NCBI GenBank assembly: GCA_930990975.1
Contig: CAKNRR010000008.1
Span: forward strand, 1 to 55,210
Length of the DNA stretch: 55,210 nucleotides
From: an uncultured Clostridia bacterium
GTDB taxonomy: Bacteria > Bacillota > Clostridia > Christensenellales > UBA1242
Reading direction: 5' to 3'
Shown here: positions 8,788 through 18,462 of the stretch, piece after piece
Layout: each line of letters starts with the position of its first letter
How positions within the stretch are numbered: the first letter of the stretch is position 1
Notes under the pieces: generated by a model
Told to the model about the DNA's origin: nothing
Database searches by the model: none
Seen by the model: the letters and a program-made list of their open reading frames with translations, nothing else
Program-made: the position numbers and the translations under genes

Positions 8788-9234
8788 ATGAAAGGTTTGC
8801 TTATTGACACTACAATCTTTTTAAAAAAGCAATTACAACGATTCATTAATGAAGAATTCAAGGAATATAACTTAAAGAGTGCCGAAATACTTTTTATGCA
8901 AATTCTTTTTCAAAAAGGCGAAAAAAGCCAAATTGAAATTACCAGATTGCTTGATTGCGACAAAGCTCATACTCATAGAATCGTCACAAAATTGATTGAA
9001 AAAAAACTTGTTTATTATATTGATAAAGATCACGAACACCTCAAAAACCAAAAGCTTGCACTCACTCCTGAAGGGAAACTGATTTCTATCAAATCAGAAA
9101 GTTTTTTGAAAATTTGGAATTCTAAGCTGGTCGAAGGCATAGATGAAAAAGACCTTGTTGTTGCAAGAGAAGTCATTAATAAAATTATTGACAATGCAAA
9201 TAAAATAAAAAATTTAAAAGATAATGGAGAATAA
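8788..9234 (+). CDS. MarR-family transcriptional regulator
   Basis: 149 residues. The winged-helix core runs from about residue 30 to 110: SAEILFMQILFQKGEKSQIE, then the recognition helix ITRLLDCDKAHTHRIVTKLI, and a wing with DKDHEHLKNQKLALTPEG. Dimerising helices lie at both ends. MarR proteins usually repress efflux operons and release DNA on binding a drug or phenolic ligand. It is the first gene of an operon with three ABC transporter genes (3 bp to the next start) and is preceded by a promoter with an 18-bp operator. The ATG at 8788 with GAGGAAAAGGA upstream is used. An upstream in-frame ATG at 8731 lies on the -35 element and cannot be the start if that promoter is used. Confidence 0.88.
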   Translation: MKGLLIDTTIFLKKQLQRFINEEFKEYNLKSAEILFMQILFQKGEKSQIEITRLLDCDKAHTHRIVTKLIEKKLVYYIDKDHEHLKNQKLALTPEGKLISIKSESFLKIWNSKLVEGIDEKDLVVAREVINKIIDNANKIKNLKDNGE

Positions 9235-9236
9235 TT

Positions 9237-10988
9237 ATGTTTAAAATTTTTAAATACTTAAATTGGAAAGAATGGATTTTGCTTATTTTAACTTTAGGCG
9301 TTGTTGCTGGGCAAGTATGGTGCAATATTTCCCTGCCTCAATGCACTTTGAAAATCAGTGAATATTTGCAAATGCAACCTTTGGCTGACTATTGGACTGA
9401 CATTGTTTGGGCTTGTATGGAAATGCTTGCCTATGCTTTGGGTGTTGTGTTATGCGCAATTGTTGCACACTATTTAGCTTCATACATTATATCAAATCTT
9501 CTAGCAAGAGTAAGAAGTGATATTTTCAAAAAAGTTAATGATTTTTCAGCAACTGAAATCAATAAATTTTCTATACCTTCTTTAATCACCCGTTCTACAA
9601 ATGATATCACTCAACTTCAACAAGTTTTAACTCTTCTTATTACAATGGGAATTCAAGCACCTTTAACCGCAATTCTAGCTATTGTAAACATTGCTCAAAT
9701 TTCTGTTGGTAATTCTGCTGGGCAACTTTCACTTGTCAATGTCATTTCTGTTGTGGCTATTTGTATTTTGGTTTCTGTCATTGTCTTTATGGTTGTGCCA
9801 AAATTCAAGACAATACAAAAAGCAACTGATAAGTTAAACTTAGTTACAAGAGAAAATCTGACTGGTCTTAAAGTGGTCCGTGCAAACTCTGCTGAAAAAA
9901 TGCAAGAAGATAAGTTTGACAAAGTAAACAACAGATTCTCTAAATTAGGACTTTATGTCAACAGGGTTATGGTTTTGATTGAGCCAAGTTTATCATTTAT
10001 TATGCAAGCAACATCCCTTGCTATCGTATGGATAATCGGTTTGCTTGCTGGCGAAAATCCATACCTTCTTACTGTCATGAGTGCGTTTACTCAATACTCT
10101 CTATTTATCATAATGAGTTTTACATCACTTTCAGTCCTCTTTATGTTTGTCCCTCGAGGAATTGTATCTGGCAGAAGAATTAATGAAATTTTAGATACAA
10201 AAAATTCTCTTAAAGATGGAGAAGGGCTTGTCCCAACTGAAAAAGGAACAATCAGCTTCAAAAATGTTTATTTCAGATACCCTGATGCTGACGCAGATGT
10301 CCTTGAAGACATTTCATTTGATGTAAAGCAAGGCGAAACAATTGCTTTTATTGGCTCTACTGGAAGTGGAAAAAGCACACTTATCAATCTTATACCTAGA
10401 TTCTATGACTGCTCTGAGGGAGAGATTATAATAAACGGACGAAATGTCAAAGATTACACTCAACATGAACTTCACGACATGATTGGTTATGTCCCACAAA
10501 AAGGTTTGCTTTTTAGCGGAACTATCAAAGAAAATATCAAATACGGAAATGAAAATGTCACAGATGAAGAAGTTGCAAGAGCCATTGAAATATCTCAATC
10601 AAACTTTGTATACGATTTCCCTGAAGGACTTGATTATCATGTTTCTCAAGGTGGTAAAAATGTTTCGGGTGGGCAAAAACAAAGACTTTCAATTGCCAGA
10701 GCAATTATAAAAAATCCTAGTATTTTGATTTTTGATGATAGTTTCTCTGCCCTCGACTACAAAACAGATAAAGTCGTTCGTGAAAAACTTAATGAAGCAT
10801 ATAAGGACACTACTAAAGTTATCGTAGCACAAAGAATTGGAACGATTATGGGCGCAGATACAATCGTTGTCCTTAATGAAGGAAAAATCGTTGGAATAGG
10901 AAAACACAAAGACTTATTAAAGACTTGCGATGTTTATAGAGAAATTGCCCTATCACAACTATCAAAGGAGGAACTCGAAAATGAATAG
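9237..10988 (+). CDS. Heterodimeric ABC exporter, subunit with degenerate Walker B
   Basis: 583 residues: six-helix type IV exporter membrane domain (about 1-310), then the nucleotide-binding domain. Walker A is GSTGSGKST, the Q-loop region reads YVPQKGLLF, the signature VSGGQKQR is canonical, and Walker B is ILIFDDS with Asp where the catalytic Glu is expected. The H-loop His is replaced by Gln (IVAQRIGT). This is the pattern of the degenerate half of heterodimeric multidrug exporters such as BmrCD or LmrCD. Its partner is the next gene, whose start overlaps this stop by 8 bp. Probable substrates are drugs or lipophilic compounds that also act on the MarR repressor. Confidence 0.9.
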   Translation: MFKIFKYLNWKEWILLILTLGVVAGQVWCNISLPQCTLKISEYLQMQPLADYWTDIVWACMEMLAYALGVVLCAIVAHYLASYIISNLLARVRSDIFKKVNDFSATEINKFSIPSLITRSTNDITQLQQVLTLLITMGIQAPLTAILAIVNIAQISVGNSAGQLSLVNVISVVAICILVSVIVFMVVPKFKTIQKATDKLNLVTRENLTGLKVVRANSAEKMQEDKFDKVNNRFSKLGLYVNRVMVLIEPSLSFIMQATSLAIVWIIGLLAGENPYLLTVMSAFTQYSLFIIMSFTSLSVLFMFVPRGIVSGRRINEILDTKNSLKDGEGLVPTEKGTISFKNVYFRYPDADADVLEDISFDVKQGETIAFIGSTGSGKSTLINLIPRFYDCSEGEIIINGRNVKDYTQHELHDMIGYVPQKGLLFSGTIKENIKYGNENVTDEEVARAIEISQSNFVYDFPEGLDYHVSQGGKNVSGGQKQRLSIARAIIKNPSILIFDDSFSALDYKTDKVVREKLNEAYKDTTKVIVAQRIGTIMGADTIVVLNEGKIVGIGKHKDLLKTCDVYREIALSQLSKEELENE

Positions 10989-12771
10989 AATGCATAATTC
11001 TGCCTCAAATGATAGAGCTAAAGATTTTAAAGGCTCTTTAAAAATGCTTTTAAAACGACTTAATGAACATAAAGCTTATGTTATCATTGCTATCATTTTT
11101 GCTGCCCTTGCTGCCGTTTTAAATGTGCTTGGTCCTAACTTCTTAAACGACCTTATGACTATGCTTTTTGACCAAAACGGTTATGAAGTAAGCGATGTCA
11201 CTAAGATGGGATTGATTATTCTTTGTATGTATTTAGTGGCTGGCATACTTGGATATTTGCAAGGATTTTTAATGTCAAAAGTTTCTGTTGGAGTTTCTAA
11301 GAAACTTCGTACCGAAATTTCAAGAAAAATAAATAAATTACCTCTTAAATATTTTGACTCTCACAGCTATGGTGATGTTTTGTCAAGGGTTACCAACGAT
11401 GTTGATACTGTTGGAAACACTCTAGAGCGTACATTATCATCTCTCGTAACATCTTCAGTAACTATCATTGGTATCCCTATTGTTATGTTTACAATAAGCT
11501 GGCAACTTACGCTTATTTCTCTCTTACAAATTCCTCTTGCCCTACTTGTTGTATTCATTGTTGTAAAGTTCAACCAAAAATATTTTATCAAGCAACAAAA
11601 ATATCTTGGTGATGTAAACGGGTATATTGAAGAAAACTTCTCTGCTCACAATGTTGTTAAGGCATTCAACGGAGAAGAAAAAGCACAGCAAACTTTCGAT
11701 TCAATCAACAACAACTTGAAAGTTGTTTCAAGAAAGGCTCAATTCTTCTCAGGACTTATGATGCCTATTGTCAACTTTACAAGCAACATCATCTACGTGC
11801 TTATTTGTTTGGTTGGTGCATCAATTGCAATCAAAACAAACAACATGGCTTTTCTTGCAACTATTATAACTTTTATGACATATAGCAAATTATTTAATCA
11901 ACCTGTTGCTCAAATTGGTTCAATTTCAGGGACACTGCAATCTACAATCGCTGCTGCCGAAAGAGTTTTTGAATTCTTAAATGAAGAAGAGCAACCTGAC
12001 GAAAGCGACAAAACATTAACAATTGAAAATGTAAAAGGTAAGGTTGAATTTAGGCATGTTAACTTTGGTTACACCCCTGACAAACAAATAATCTTTGACT
12101 TTAATTTTACAGCAAATCCAGGCGAAAAGATTGCTATTGTTGGGCAAACGGGTGCGGGAAAAACAACCATTGTAAACCTGCTTATGAGATTCTATGAAGT
12201 AAATGATGGCGAAATTCTTATTGATGGCGTGCCAACAAAAGATATGAATAGAAGTTATGTCCGTTCTCTTTTTGGCATGGTTCTTCAAGACACTTGGCTT
12301 TTTGAAGGAACAATCAAAGAAAACTTAAGATTTGGTAAACCTGATGCCACTGACGAGGAAATTGTTGAAGCTTGCAAAATGGCAAATGTTGACCACTTTA
12401 TTAGGACAGAGCCAAAAGGATATGACATGGTTTTAGCAGAAGAAACAAATATTTCTACAGGTCAAAAACAACTGTTGACTATTGCTAGAGCGATGGTCCA
12501 AAATGCCCCTATGCTTATTCTTGATGAAGCGACAAGCTCGGTTGATACCAGGACCGAAATCCTTATTCAAACTGCTATGGATAGATTGACTAAAGGAAGA
12601 ACAAGTTTTGTTATTGCTCACAGACTTTCAACAATCAAGAATGCTGATAAGATTATAGTTATGAAAGATGGAAATATTGTTGAAATTGGAACTCATGATG
12701 AACTTATTGCCAAAGGTGGCGCTTATAAAGAACTCTACAACAGCCAATTTGAAAATGGTGAAAATTTCTAA
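10981..12771 (+). CDS. Heterodimeric ABC exporter, catalytic-Glu subunit
   Basis: 596 residues from the ATG at 10981, which has AAAGGAGGAACTCGAAA before it and overlaps the previous stop. The membrane domain has six spans (about 30-330). The nucleotide-binding domain has Walker A GQTGAGKTT, Q-loop VLQDTW, canonical Walker B MLILDEAT and H-loop VIAHRLST. Its signature is degenerate, ISTGQKQ instead of SGGQ. Together with the preceding subunit this gives one complete site (this Walker A/B with the other signature) and one dead site, as in known heterodimeric exporters. Exports drugs or lipophilic compounds across the cytoplasmic membrane; substrate unknown. Confidence 0.9.
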   Translation: MNRMHNSASNDRAKDFKGSLKMLLKRLNEHKAYVIIAIIFAALAAVLNVLGPNFLNDLMTMLFDQNGYEVSDVTKMGLIILCMYLVAGILGYLQGFLMSKVSVGVSKKLRTEISRKINKLPLKYFDSHSYGDVLSRVTNDVDTVGNTLERTLSSLVTSSVTIIGIPIVMFTISWQLTLISLLQIPLALLVVFIVVKFNQKYFIKQQKYLGDVNGYIEENFSAHNVVKAFNGEEKAQQTFDSINNNLKVVSRKAQFFSGLMMPIVNFTSNIIYVLICLVGASIAIKTNNMAFLATIITFMTYSKLFNQPVAQIGSISGTLQSTIAAAERVFEFLNEEEQPDESDKTLTIENVKGKVEFRHVNFGYTPDKQIIFDFNFTANPGEKIAIVGQTGAGKTTIVNLLMRFYEVNDGEILIDGVPTKDMNRSYVRSLFGMVLQDTWLFEGTIKENLRFGKPDATDEEIVEACKMANVDHFIRTEPKGYDMVLAEETNISTGQKQLLTIARAMVQNAPMLILDEATSSVDTRTEILIQTAMDRLTKGRTSFVIAHRLSTIKNADKIIVMKDGNIVEIGTHDELIAKGGAYKELYNSQFENGENF

Positions 12772-12783
12772 GGAGGGTAAGAT

Positions 12784-14952
12784 ATGGCTGAACTTGAACT
12801 TAAACATGTGTTTAAAGACTATAAAATGGAAAATAAATCCAAATTTACTGCACTAACCGATATTAATATCTCCTTTGAAAAAGGCGAACTCGTTTCTATT
12901 GTTGGTGAAAGTGGAAGTGGTAAAAGCACTCTCATGAACTTGATTGGAGGCTTAGATTCTGATTATCAAGGCATCATCAATATAGACGGAAAAGATTTGA
13001 AAAGTTTTAAAGACAAACAACTTGATGATTACAGAAAAAAGAAAATCGGATTTGTTTTTCAATCTTTCAACCTTATACCTCACCTCTCCGTTTTAGGCAA
13101 TGTTTCAATAGCTTTGACTTTGTCAAATGTCAAAGAAAGTGTCAAAAATGCTAAAGCTATTGAAATATTGACAAAACTTGGATTAAAAGAACATATAAAA
13201 AAGAAGCCAACGCAATTATCTGGAGGACAAAAACAACGTGTTGCGATTGCTAGAGCTCTTATAAATGACCCTGATATTATTTTAGCAGACGAGCCTACGG
13301 GTGCTCTGGATAGTGATACAACCCTGCAAATACTTGACATACTTAAAGACATCGCTGACACACAAAACAAGCTTGTCATAATGGTTACTCACTCAGAAAA
13401 AGTCGCAAAAATTTCCTCAAGAATTGTGGAAATTGCCGATGGTAAAATAGTGAGAGATGAGCTAAAAAAAGATTATGTCAAAAATAAACCTAATCCTAAT
13501 CTAATATTAAGTACAAATGAAAAAATAAACGATACTAAAAACAATGATGAGAATGAACAAATAAGCGGTACTAAAAAAACTAAGGCCAAAAAAGCCAAAG
13601 AAGGCCATTTAACATTCTTATCTGCTTTGAAATTATCTTTCCACAATATGTGGGCAAGCAAGACAAAGAACTTTTTAATGGCAATTGGTGTTTCAATTTC
13701 TTTAATTGCACTTATATTAATGCTATCTTTTGGGTCAGGGCTTACTGGCTATATAAATGATTTAGCTCAAGATTACACCAATCCTAATTATGTGACAATT
13801 TCAAAAAGCGGAAAAGATAAGGATGGAAATGATTTAGAAGGAAATACTGGTTTTCTTCCACAAATGTTTGAGGAAGCTGAGGTTAATGAAATTTCAAACG
13901 AACTCAACACTTATCTTGAAAGCAAAAATGAAGATTTCAGAATAATCACTGAAGGCGAAAATAAAAACTTAACTTACGGTTTCAGTATGCCAACTATAGG
14001 TGCTGGGACAATACTTTACACCCCACCAGAAACTGGAGATGGCGGTGAGGTAACCCCTCCTACTCCTCAAATGATTTTATATACATACACTACCCCTCCA
14101 TATTATACTGAAGACAACTTAATTGCTGGCGAAATGAGTGGCGAAAATGAGATTATGTTATCTTCTGCTGCAATAGAATATTTCGGATATGAAACTGCTG
14201 AAGAAGTTATTGAAAATGACACTCATGTTACTTTAAATATCAACTTTACTATTGATGGCACTGAAATAAAAATCACAAAAGAAGTTAGAGTTTCTGCCAT
14301 TATTGATGTGTCTGTATTCTCTAGCATGATGGTTATGTACTTAGATTATGATTTTCTAAATGATTGCGTAGTTGAAGCACAAAATAACGAAGGCATTTTG
14401 CCTACTGGATTAAAACCATCACTACTTTTCATTAATACTGGAGATGAGAGAATTACTGACCTAATCAATGGATATATTAAAACAAATAGAAAAGATTTGT
14501 CTGGTTCTGTTGAAGAACAACTTGCTTCAATGTTTAGTGAAATGATGTCAACCTTCTCAATCGCACTTGCAATAATTTCTGGAATTTCTCTTATCGTTGC
14601 TTTAATTATGATTTTGGTTGTCCTTTATATGAGCGTTTCAGAGCGAACAAAAGAAATCGGTGTTCTTAAAAGTATTGGTGCGAGAAAGAAGGATATTAAA
14701 CTTATTTTCAGCACAGAAAGCTTGCTTATAGGTGTCTTAAGCGGACTTACTGGAATTGTATGTTCATTGATATTAGGTGGAATTTTAAGCCTTGTATTTA
14801 AAGTTTTAATTGGTTTTGCACCTATTGCAATGATGTGGTATTATTTCTTCATCGCGCTTGGATTAAGTGTCATTATAAGTGTATTAGCTGGACTTTACCC
14901 TGCTTCTAAAGCCGCAAAACTCGACCCAGTTGAATCACTTAGACATGAATAA
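12784..14952 (+). CDS. MacB-like ABC transporter, fused ATPase and FtsX-type permease
   Basis: 722 residues. The N-terminal ATPase (1-230) has Walker A GESGSGKST, signature LSGGQKQR, Walker B IILADEPTGALD and H-loop MVTHS. A Lys-rich linker leads to an FtsX/MacB membrane part: one span near 290-315, a long extracytoplasmic domain (about 320-595) with a Pro/Thr-rich patch, then three spans. The coupling motif SERTKEIGVLKSIGARKKDI lies between the second and third. Such mechanotransmission proteins work outside the membrane rather than translocating through it, in peptide sensing, lipoprotein release or toxin export. It follows the exporter by 12 bp with AAGGAGGG upstream, so it is the last gene of the MarR operon. 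Confidence 0.88.
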   Translation: MAELELKHVFKDYKMENKSKFTALTDINISFEKGELVSIVGESGSGKSTLMNLIGGLDSDYQGIINIDGKDLKSFKDKQLDDYRKKKIGFVFQSFNLIPHLSVLGNVSIALTLSNVKESVKNAKAIEILTKLGLKEHIKKKPTQLSGGQKQRVAIARALINDPDIILADEPTGALDSDTTLQILDILKDIADTQNKLVIMVTHSEKVAKISSRIVEIADGKIVRDELKKDYVKNKPNPNLILSTNEKINDTKNNDENEQISGTKKTKAKKAKEGHLTFLSALKLSFHNMWASKTKNFLMAIGVSISLIALILMLSFGSGLTGYINDLAQDYTNPNYVTISKSGKDKDGNDLEGNTGFLPQMFEEAEVNEISNELNTYLESKNEDFRIITEGENKNLTYGFSMPTIGAGTILYTPPETGDGGEVTPPTPQMILYTYTTPPYYTEDNLIAGEMSGENEIMLSSAAIEYFGYETAEEVIENDTHVTLNINFTIDGTEIKITKEVRVSAIIDVSVFSSMMVMYLDYDFLNDCVVEAQNNEGILPTGLKPSLLFINTGDERITDLINGYIKTNRKDLSGSVEEQLASMFSEMMSTFSIALAIISGISLIVALIMILVVLYMSVSERTKEIGVLKSIGARKKDIKLIFSTESLLIGVLSGLTGIVCSLILGGILSLVFKVLIGFAPIAMMWYYFFIALGLSVIISVLAGLYPASKAAKLDPVESLRHE

Positions 14953-14987
14953 AACTTGAATTAAATTAAGTAAAAATTGAATAAAAT

Positions 14988-15020
14988 AAAAAAGCTTTTA
15001 GTAAAACTAAAAGCTTTTTT
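14988..15020 (+). terminator. Terminator of the MarR/ABC operon
   Basis: Perfect 15-bp stem AAAAAAGCTTTTAGT / ACTAAAAGCTTTTTT around a 3-nt loop, 36 bp after the stop codon. Confidence 0.9.
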
Positions 15021-15091
15021 ATTAACAAAAATAATTTCAATTCACAACCCTATGAATACCAAATTTTCGGCTATTTCATTTGTCATTCTTG

Positions 15092-15583
15092 TTATTTCTT
15101 AGAAAATTTTGTAGCTAAGATAGATGTTACGATTGCAATAACAGCGATTACAAAGTTTACAATTACTGCCCAACCAATAACAAAGCCATTGCCTTCAGTT
15201 GACATACCATCAAGACGTCCAACTGTGCAGAAAAGTGATATACCTGCAAACACTGCCAAAGCTATTGATACTATGATGCTTACGAAGTTTACTAAACCAA
15301 ATGCTTTTGATTTTTTAACTGCGCCAAAGCATACAAGCAATGAATAGATTGAAGTCAAAATAATAACACCTGCAAGAATTGCAACAATCAAATTTGAAAG
15401 TGCCATCATAACTTCTGTGCCATTGCCTTCAAAATAGTTTGCAATGATTTCGTACCCATTTGTCAATGGCCTGGTATTATCAAGAAATGAAATACTTATG
15501 TATGATTGTGATAAGAAAACATACATAAGCACACCAAATACCAAGTTGATAAAGTACATTATGCTAGCTTTTAAATTCTTCAT
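15092..15583 (-). CDS. Four-span membrane protein, tandem paralogue A
   Basis: 163 residues with four predicted membrane spans and small loops. It is clearly homologous to the next gene upstream: both start with MKxLK, share YVFLSQxYI, GNGTEVMMALS and GWAVIVNFV at matching positions, and have equal length. This indicates a tandem duplication. No enzyme or transporter motif is visible; function unknown. TAAGGAGGGAG precedes the ATG on the minus strand. Confidence 0.65.
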   Translation of the reverse strand: MKNLKASIMYFINLVFGVLMYVFLSQSYISISFLDNTRPLTNGYEIIANYFEGNGTEVMMALSNLIVAILAGVIILTSIYSLLVCFGAVKKSKAFGLVNFVSIIVSIALAVFAGISLFCTVGRLDGMSTEGNGFVIGWAVIVNFVIAVIAIVTSILATKFSKK

Positions 15584-15651
15584 TATCTCCCTCCTTGATT
15601 ATATTTTAGTATTATATGTATTATTTGTCAAACAAAAAGGTGAAAAAAAAT

Positions 15652-15675
15652 AAAAAGTCGAAAAATCGACTTTTT
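15652..15675 (-). terminator. Terminator between the tandem membrane-protein genes
   Basis: Perfect 10-bp stem AAAAAGTCGA / TCGACTTTTT with a 4-nt loop, flanked by A and T runs. It overlaps the stop codon of the upstream paralogue (15674-15676), so the two paralogues may be separately transcribed. Confidence 0.75.
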
Positions 15676-16177
15676 ATGCTCTTTTCTTTGTTAATATAAA
15701 GTTGAATACAGAAGAAGCAAGTGTTAATATTGATATTACAAAATTAACAATAACTGCCCAGCCAAGTTTTACAACTAAACTCATTCCTTGAGTATTTGAA
15801 ATATATGCAGATGTACATGCAAGCGATATTATGCCAAATACTACTAAGACAGATGCTGCTACTATATTGATGATGTTAGCTATTTTTGAAAATTTTGATT
15901 CTTTAATTATATTGAAATTTTCAAGCAAGCCATATATTGATGCAACAATTAGTATCCCTGCAAATATAGACACAAAGAATGTTGACAATGCCATCATTAC
16001 TTCAGTTCCATTTCCACCATTGCTTTCAAATAAATTTTTAATGATGTCGTATCCACTTGTGTTACCAACTGCCATGACATTTTTTGAAGCAATATAAGGT
16101 TGTGACAAGAACACATATATCAGAATACCAATTATGATATTAGCAATGTTCATCAAAGTAACCTTTAAGTCTTTCAT
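15674..16177 (-). CDS. Four-span membrane protein, tandem paralogue B
   Basis: 167 residues, four predicted spans, paralogous to 15092-15583 (shared YVFLSQPYI, GNGTEVMMALS, LGWAVIVNFV). A first extracytoplasmic loop of about 40 residues contains the conserved NGTEVMMAL motif. Strong AAAGGAGG ribosome site upstream. Function unknown. Confidence 0.65.
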   Translation of the reverse strand: MKDLKVTLMNIANIIIGILIYVFLSQPYIASKNVMAVGNTSGYDIIKNLFESNGGNGTEVMMALSTFFVSIFAGILIVASIYGLLENFNIIKESKFSKIANIINIVAASVLVVFGIISLACTSAYISNTQGMSLVVKLGWAVIVNFVISILTLASSVFNFILTKKRA

Positions 16178-16279
16178 TTTACCTCCTTTCGCGTTGTATT
16201 TTAATATTAAATAATGCGCTGAGTCAAATAAAAGAACTTAAGATTTTTTAATTGTGACAAATCATATTAAATTGTATCT

Positions 16280-17272
16280 TTATTTTTTATCATTTTTATC
16301 TTCTTGAGCTACAACAACATCAACATCTTGTTTTTGTGATTTTGCAAAATTTTTTACATTTGTTTTTTCTATATTGCTATCGTTTTTTATAACTTCAGCA
16401 ATGCTTGTAAATAATCCTGCTACATTTTGTATATCGCTTGGTACAATAATTTTTGTAGACTGTCCATTAGCAAGCACTTTCAATGCTTCAAATCCTTGAA
16501 GAGTTATATATGCTGCATCTGGATTTGCGGAATTGATAAGATTGATGGCTTTATTTTCGCCTTCTGCAACTGCTATTAAAGCTTCTTTTTGAGCTTCAGC
16601 AGCTAAAATCTTTGCGGTTTTTTCAGCTTCAGCTCTAAGTATTTTTGCTTGTTTTTCACCTTCCGCAACCAAAATACTTGATTTCTTTTCACCTTCTGCC
16701 CTAAGTATTTGTTCGCGGCGTTCTCTTTCTGCCTTCATTTGTTTATCCATTGCGTCTTGAATATCTTTTGGAGGCAAAATATTTTTAAGCTCTACTCTAT
16801 TTATCTTTATTCCCCATGGGTCTGTTGCTTCATCAAGAATCAATCTCATTTTGTTGTTTACTGTATCTCTGGATGTCAAAGTTTGGTCAAGTTCAAGTTC
16901 TCCAACAATATTTCTTAATGTTGTTGCAGTCAAATTCTCGATTGCCTTTATTGGTTGTTCTACTCCATAAGAATACAACTTTGCATCTGTAATTTGGAAA
17001 TAAACAACTGTATCAATTTGCATTGTTACATTATCTTTTGTAATCACTGGTTGTGGTTTAAAATCAGCCACAATTTCTTTAAGTGATATAGGTTTGCTTG
17101 TTCTATCAAAGAAAGGCAAAACAAGATGAACCCCTGTTTCAAGAGTCTTTCTATATTTTCCCAATCTTTCTACGACTACAGCAGTTGCTTGTCGAACTAT
17201 TCTTATTGATAAGCACAAACTTACAAGCAGTAAAACACCTAAAACAATTAAAACTATTGCCCATGCACTCAT
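16280..17272 (-). CDS. SPFH/stomatin-type membrane scaffold protein (QmcA-like)
   Basis: 330 residues. One N-terminal span (3-25) precedes an SPFH/band-7 domain (27-185) containing VVVERLGKYRKTLETGVH, ITKDNVTMQIDTVVYFQI and WGIKINRVELKNILPP. A long Ala/Glu/Lys coiled coil follows (RAEGEKKSSILVAEGEKQ and repeats), then a conserved hydrophobic segment. These proteins form membrane microdomain cages that work with NfeD partners and membrane proteases. Here the NfeD gene is immediately upstream, with the stop TAA overlapping the ATG region by spacing of about one base. Length and domain order are typical. Confidence 0.9.
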   Translation of the reverse strand: MSAWAIVLIVLGVLLLVSLCLSIRIVRQATAVVVERLGKYRKTLETGVHLVLPFFDRTSKPISLKEIVADFKPQPVITKDNVTMQIDTVVYFQITDAKLYSYGVEQPIKAIENLTATTLRNIVGELELDQTLTSRDTVNNKMRLILDEATDPWGIKINRVELKNILPPKDIQDAMDKQMKAERERREQILRAEGEKKSSILVAEGEKQAKILRAEAEKTAKILAAEAQKEALIAVAEGENKAINLINSANPDAAYITLQGFEALKVLANGQSTKIIVPSDIQNVAGLFTSIAEVIKNDSNIEKTNVKNFAKSQKQDVDVVVAQEDKNDKK

Positions 17273-17273
17273 T

Positions 17274-17996
17274 TTATTCTCCCTCCTTCTTATCGTCAGT
17301 TGTCGCTATAATTGTTCCTTGGCTTGCATCACTTGTTTCTTTAGTTTCTTTATTAATTTTAGTCTCTTCTTCTAAAGTTTTTTCTGAATTCTCTATTGCA
17401 ACTGTGGAATTTTGAATGAGTTGAGTTTCTTCTTCAGACTTCTTTTCATTATCTTCAGAATTTTCGTTTGTATTATTATTGTTTATTATCTTTTCTTTAT
17501 TCTTATCGGTGTTTATATCTTTTTGAGTATTTTCTACAGATTCATTGTTGTTAGCTTTTTCCTCAACTTCTTTGACAAGCAATTTATTGCCATCAACTTT
17601 GACTACTTCAACAATTTGTCCTGCTTTAATCAATTTCCCATCATGGCTTACAGCTGTCCAAGTAACATCATTGATTTTTAAGCTTCCCAAATGTTCAAAA
17701 TCTGTGTCTTCCAACAATCTTATTTTCTTTCCAATTATTGAATTGATATTTGTTTTTTCATTCATATTTTTAAATAGCAATTTTTTTGCCCAGTTTCGCA
17801 TAAATATAATAAGTAAAGCAGACACGATAACAAATACTGCTATTTGTATTTCAATAGCAATTCCACCTACTGCAGCTAATATAAATGGTATTACAGCACC
17901 AAAAGCAAACCATACAGACACTAAATCAAGTGTTAGTATTTCTATTATTATGGCTACAGCTATTACTGCAAGCCAAACCCAAAACATTACTTCCAT
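17274..17996 (-). CDS. nfeD: NfeD-family membrane protein with acidic C-terminal tail
   Basis: 240 residues. Three N-terminal spans (about 4-75) precede an OB-fold NfeD domain (88-145: IIGKKIRLLEDTDFEHLG and the segment with GQIVEVVKVDGNKLLVKEVE). A 95-residue low-complexity Glu/Asn/Lys/Thr tail is not part of the usual family. NfeD proteins pair with stomatin-like SPFH proteins, and the partner lies directly downstream in the operon. Ribosome site GGAGGGAG upstream of the ATG. Confidence 0.88.
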   Translation of the reverse strand: MEVMFWVWLAVIAVAIIIEILTLDLVSVWFAFGAVIPFILAAVGGIAIEIQIAVFVIVSALLIIFMRNWAKKLLFKNMNEKTNINSIIGKKIRLLEDTDFEHLGSLKINDVTWTAVSHDGKLIKAGQIVEVVKVDGNKLLVKEVEEKANNNESVENTQKDINTDKNKEKIINNNNTNENSEDNEKKSEEETQLIQNSTVAIENSEKTLEEETKINKETKETSDASQGTIIATTDDKKEGE

Positions 17997-18299
17997 TCTC
18001 CCTCCAAATTAAACAATGTCTTTATATTATTAAATTTTATATATTTAATTTTATCAAATATAATAATATATGTCAACTTTATTTTATATATATCATAAAT
18101 AATAATATTCTCAACTCTACATACAAATTCGATTATTGTTTTTCAGCTTATAAGTTTACTTCACTTTATCACACTATGGAAATACATAAAATTTAAAAAA
18201 ATTATTGAAAAATAGTTGATTTTTTAATAAATATTTGATATAGTAATAGAGCAAACCTTAACTTATTGCATTTGTATAATTAAGGTATGGCGATATTTC
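17997..18299. other. Intergenic region upstream of tRNA-Gly/Cys
   Basis: AT-rich spacer. It holds the tRNA promoter (18216-18244) and, in the tRNA leader, an inverted repeat ACCTTAA (18255-18261) / TTAAGGT (18280-18286). Nothing else is recognised. Confidence 0.5.
18216..18244 (+). promoter_or_regulatory. Sigma-A promoter of the tRNA-Gly/tRNA-Cys unit
   Basis: TTGATT (18216-18221), 17-bp spacer, TATAGT (18239-18244), about 50 bp before tRNA-Gly. Confidence 0.75.
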
Positions 18300-18374
18300 G
18301 CGGGAGTGGCTCAGTGGTAGAGCGTTGCCTTGCCAAGGCAAATGTCGCGGGTTCGAATCCCGTCTTCCGCTCCA
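18300..18374 (+). tRNA. tRNA-Gly(GCC)
   Basis: 75 nt with CCA encoded. Acceptor GCGGGAG / CTTCCGC, D arm GGCTCAGTGGTAGAGC, anticodon stem TTGCC / GGCAA with loop TTGCCAA, T arm GCGGGTTCGAATCCCGT. Cloverleaf complete. Confidence 0.97.
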
Positions 18375-18378
18375 TAAT

Positions 18379-18453
18379 GGTACCATCGCCAAGCGGTAAG
18401 GCCAAGGTCTGCAAAACCTTCATTCCCCGGTTCAAATCCGGGTGGTACCTCCA
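18379..18453 (+). tRNA. tRNA-Cys(GCA)
   Basis: 75 nt with CCA encoded. Acceptor GGTACCA / TGGTACC, anticodon stem AAGGT / ACCTT with loop CTGCAAA, T arm CCCGGTTCAAATCCGGG. It lies 4 nt after tRNA-Gly and is co-transcribed. Confidence 0.96.
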
Positions 18454-18462
18454 TGCTTAAAA

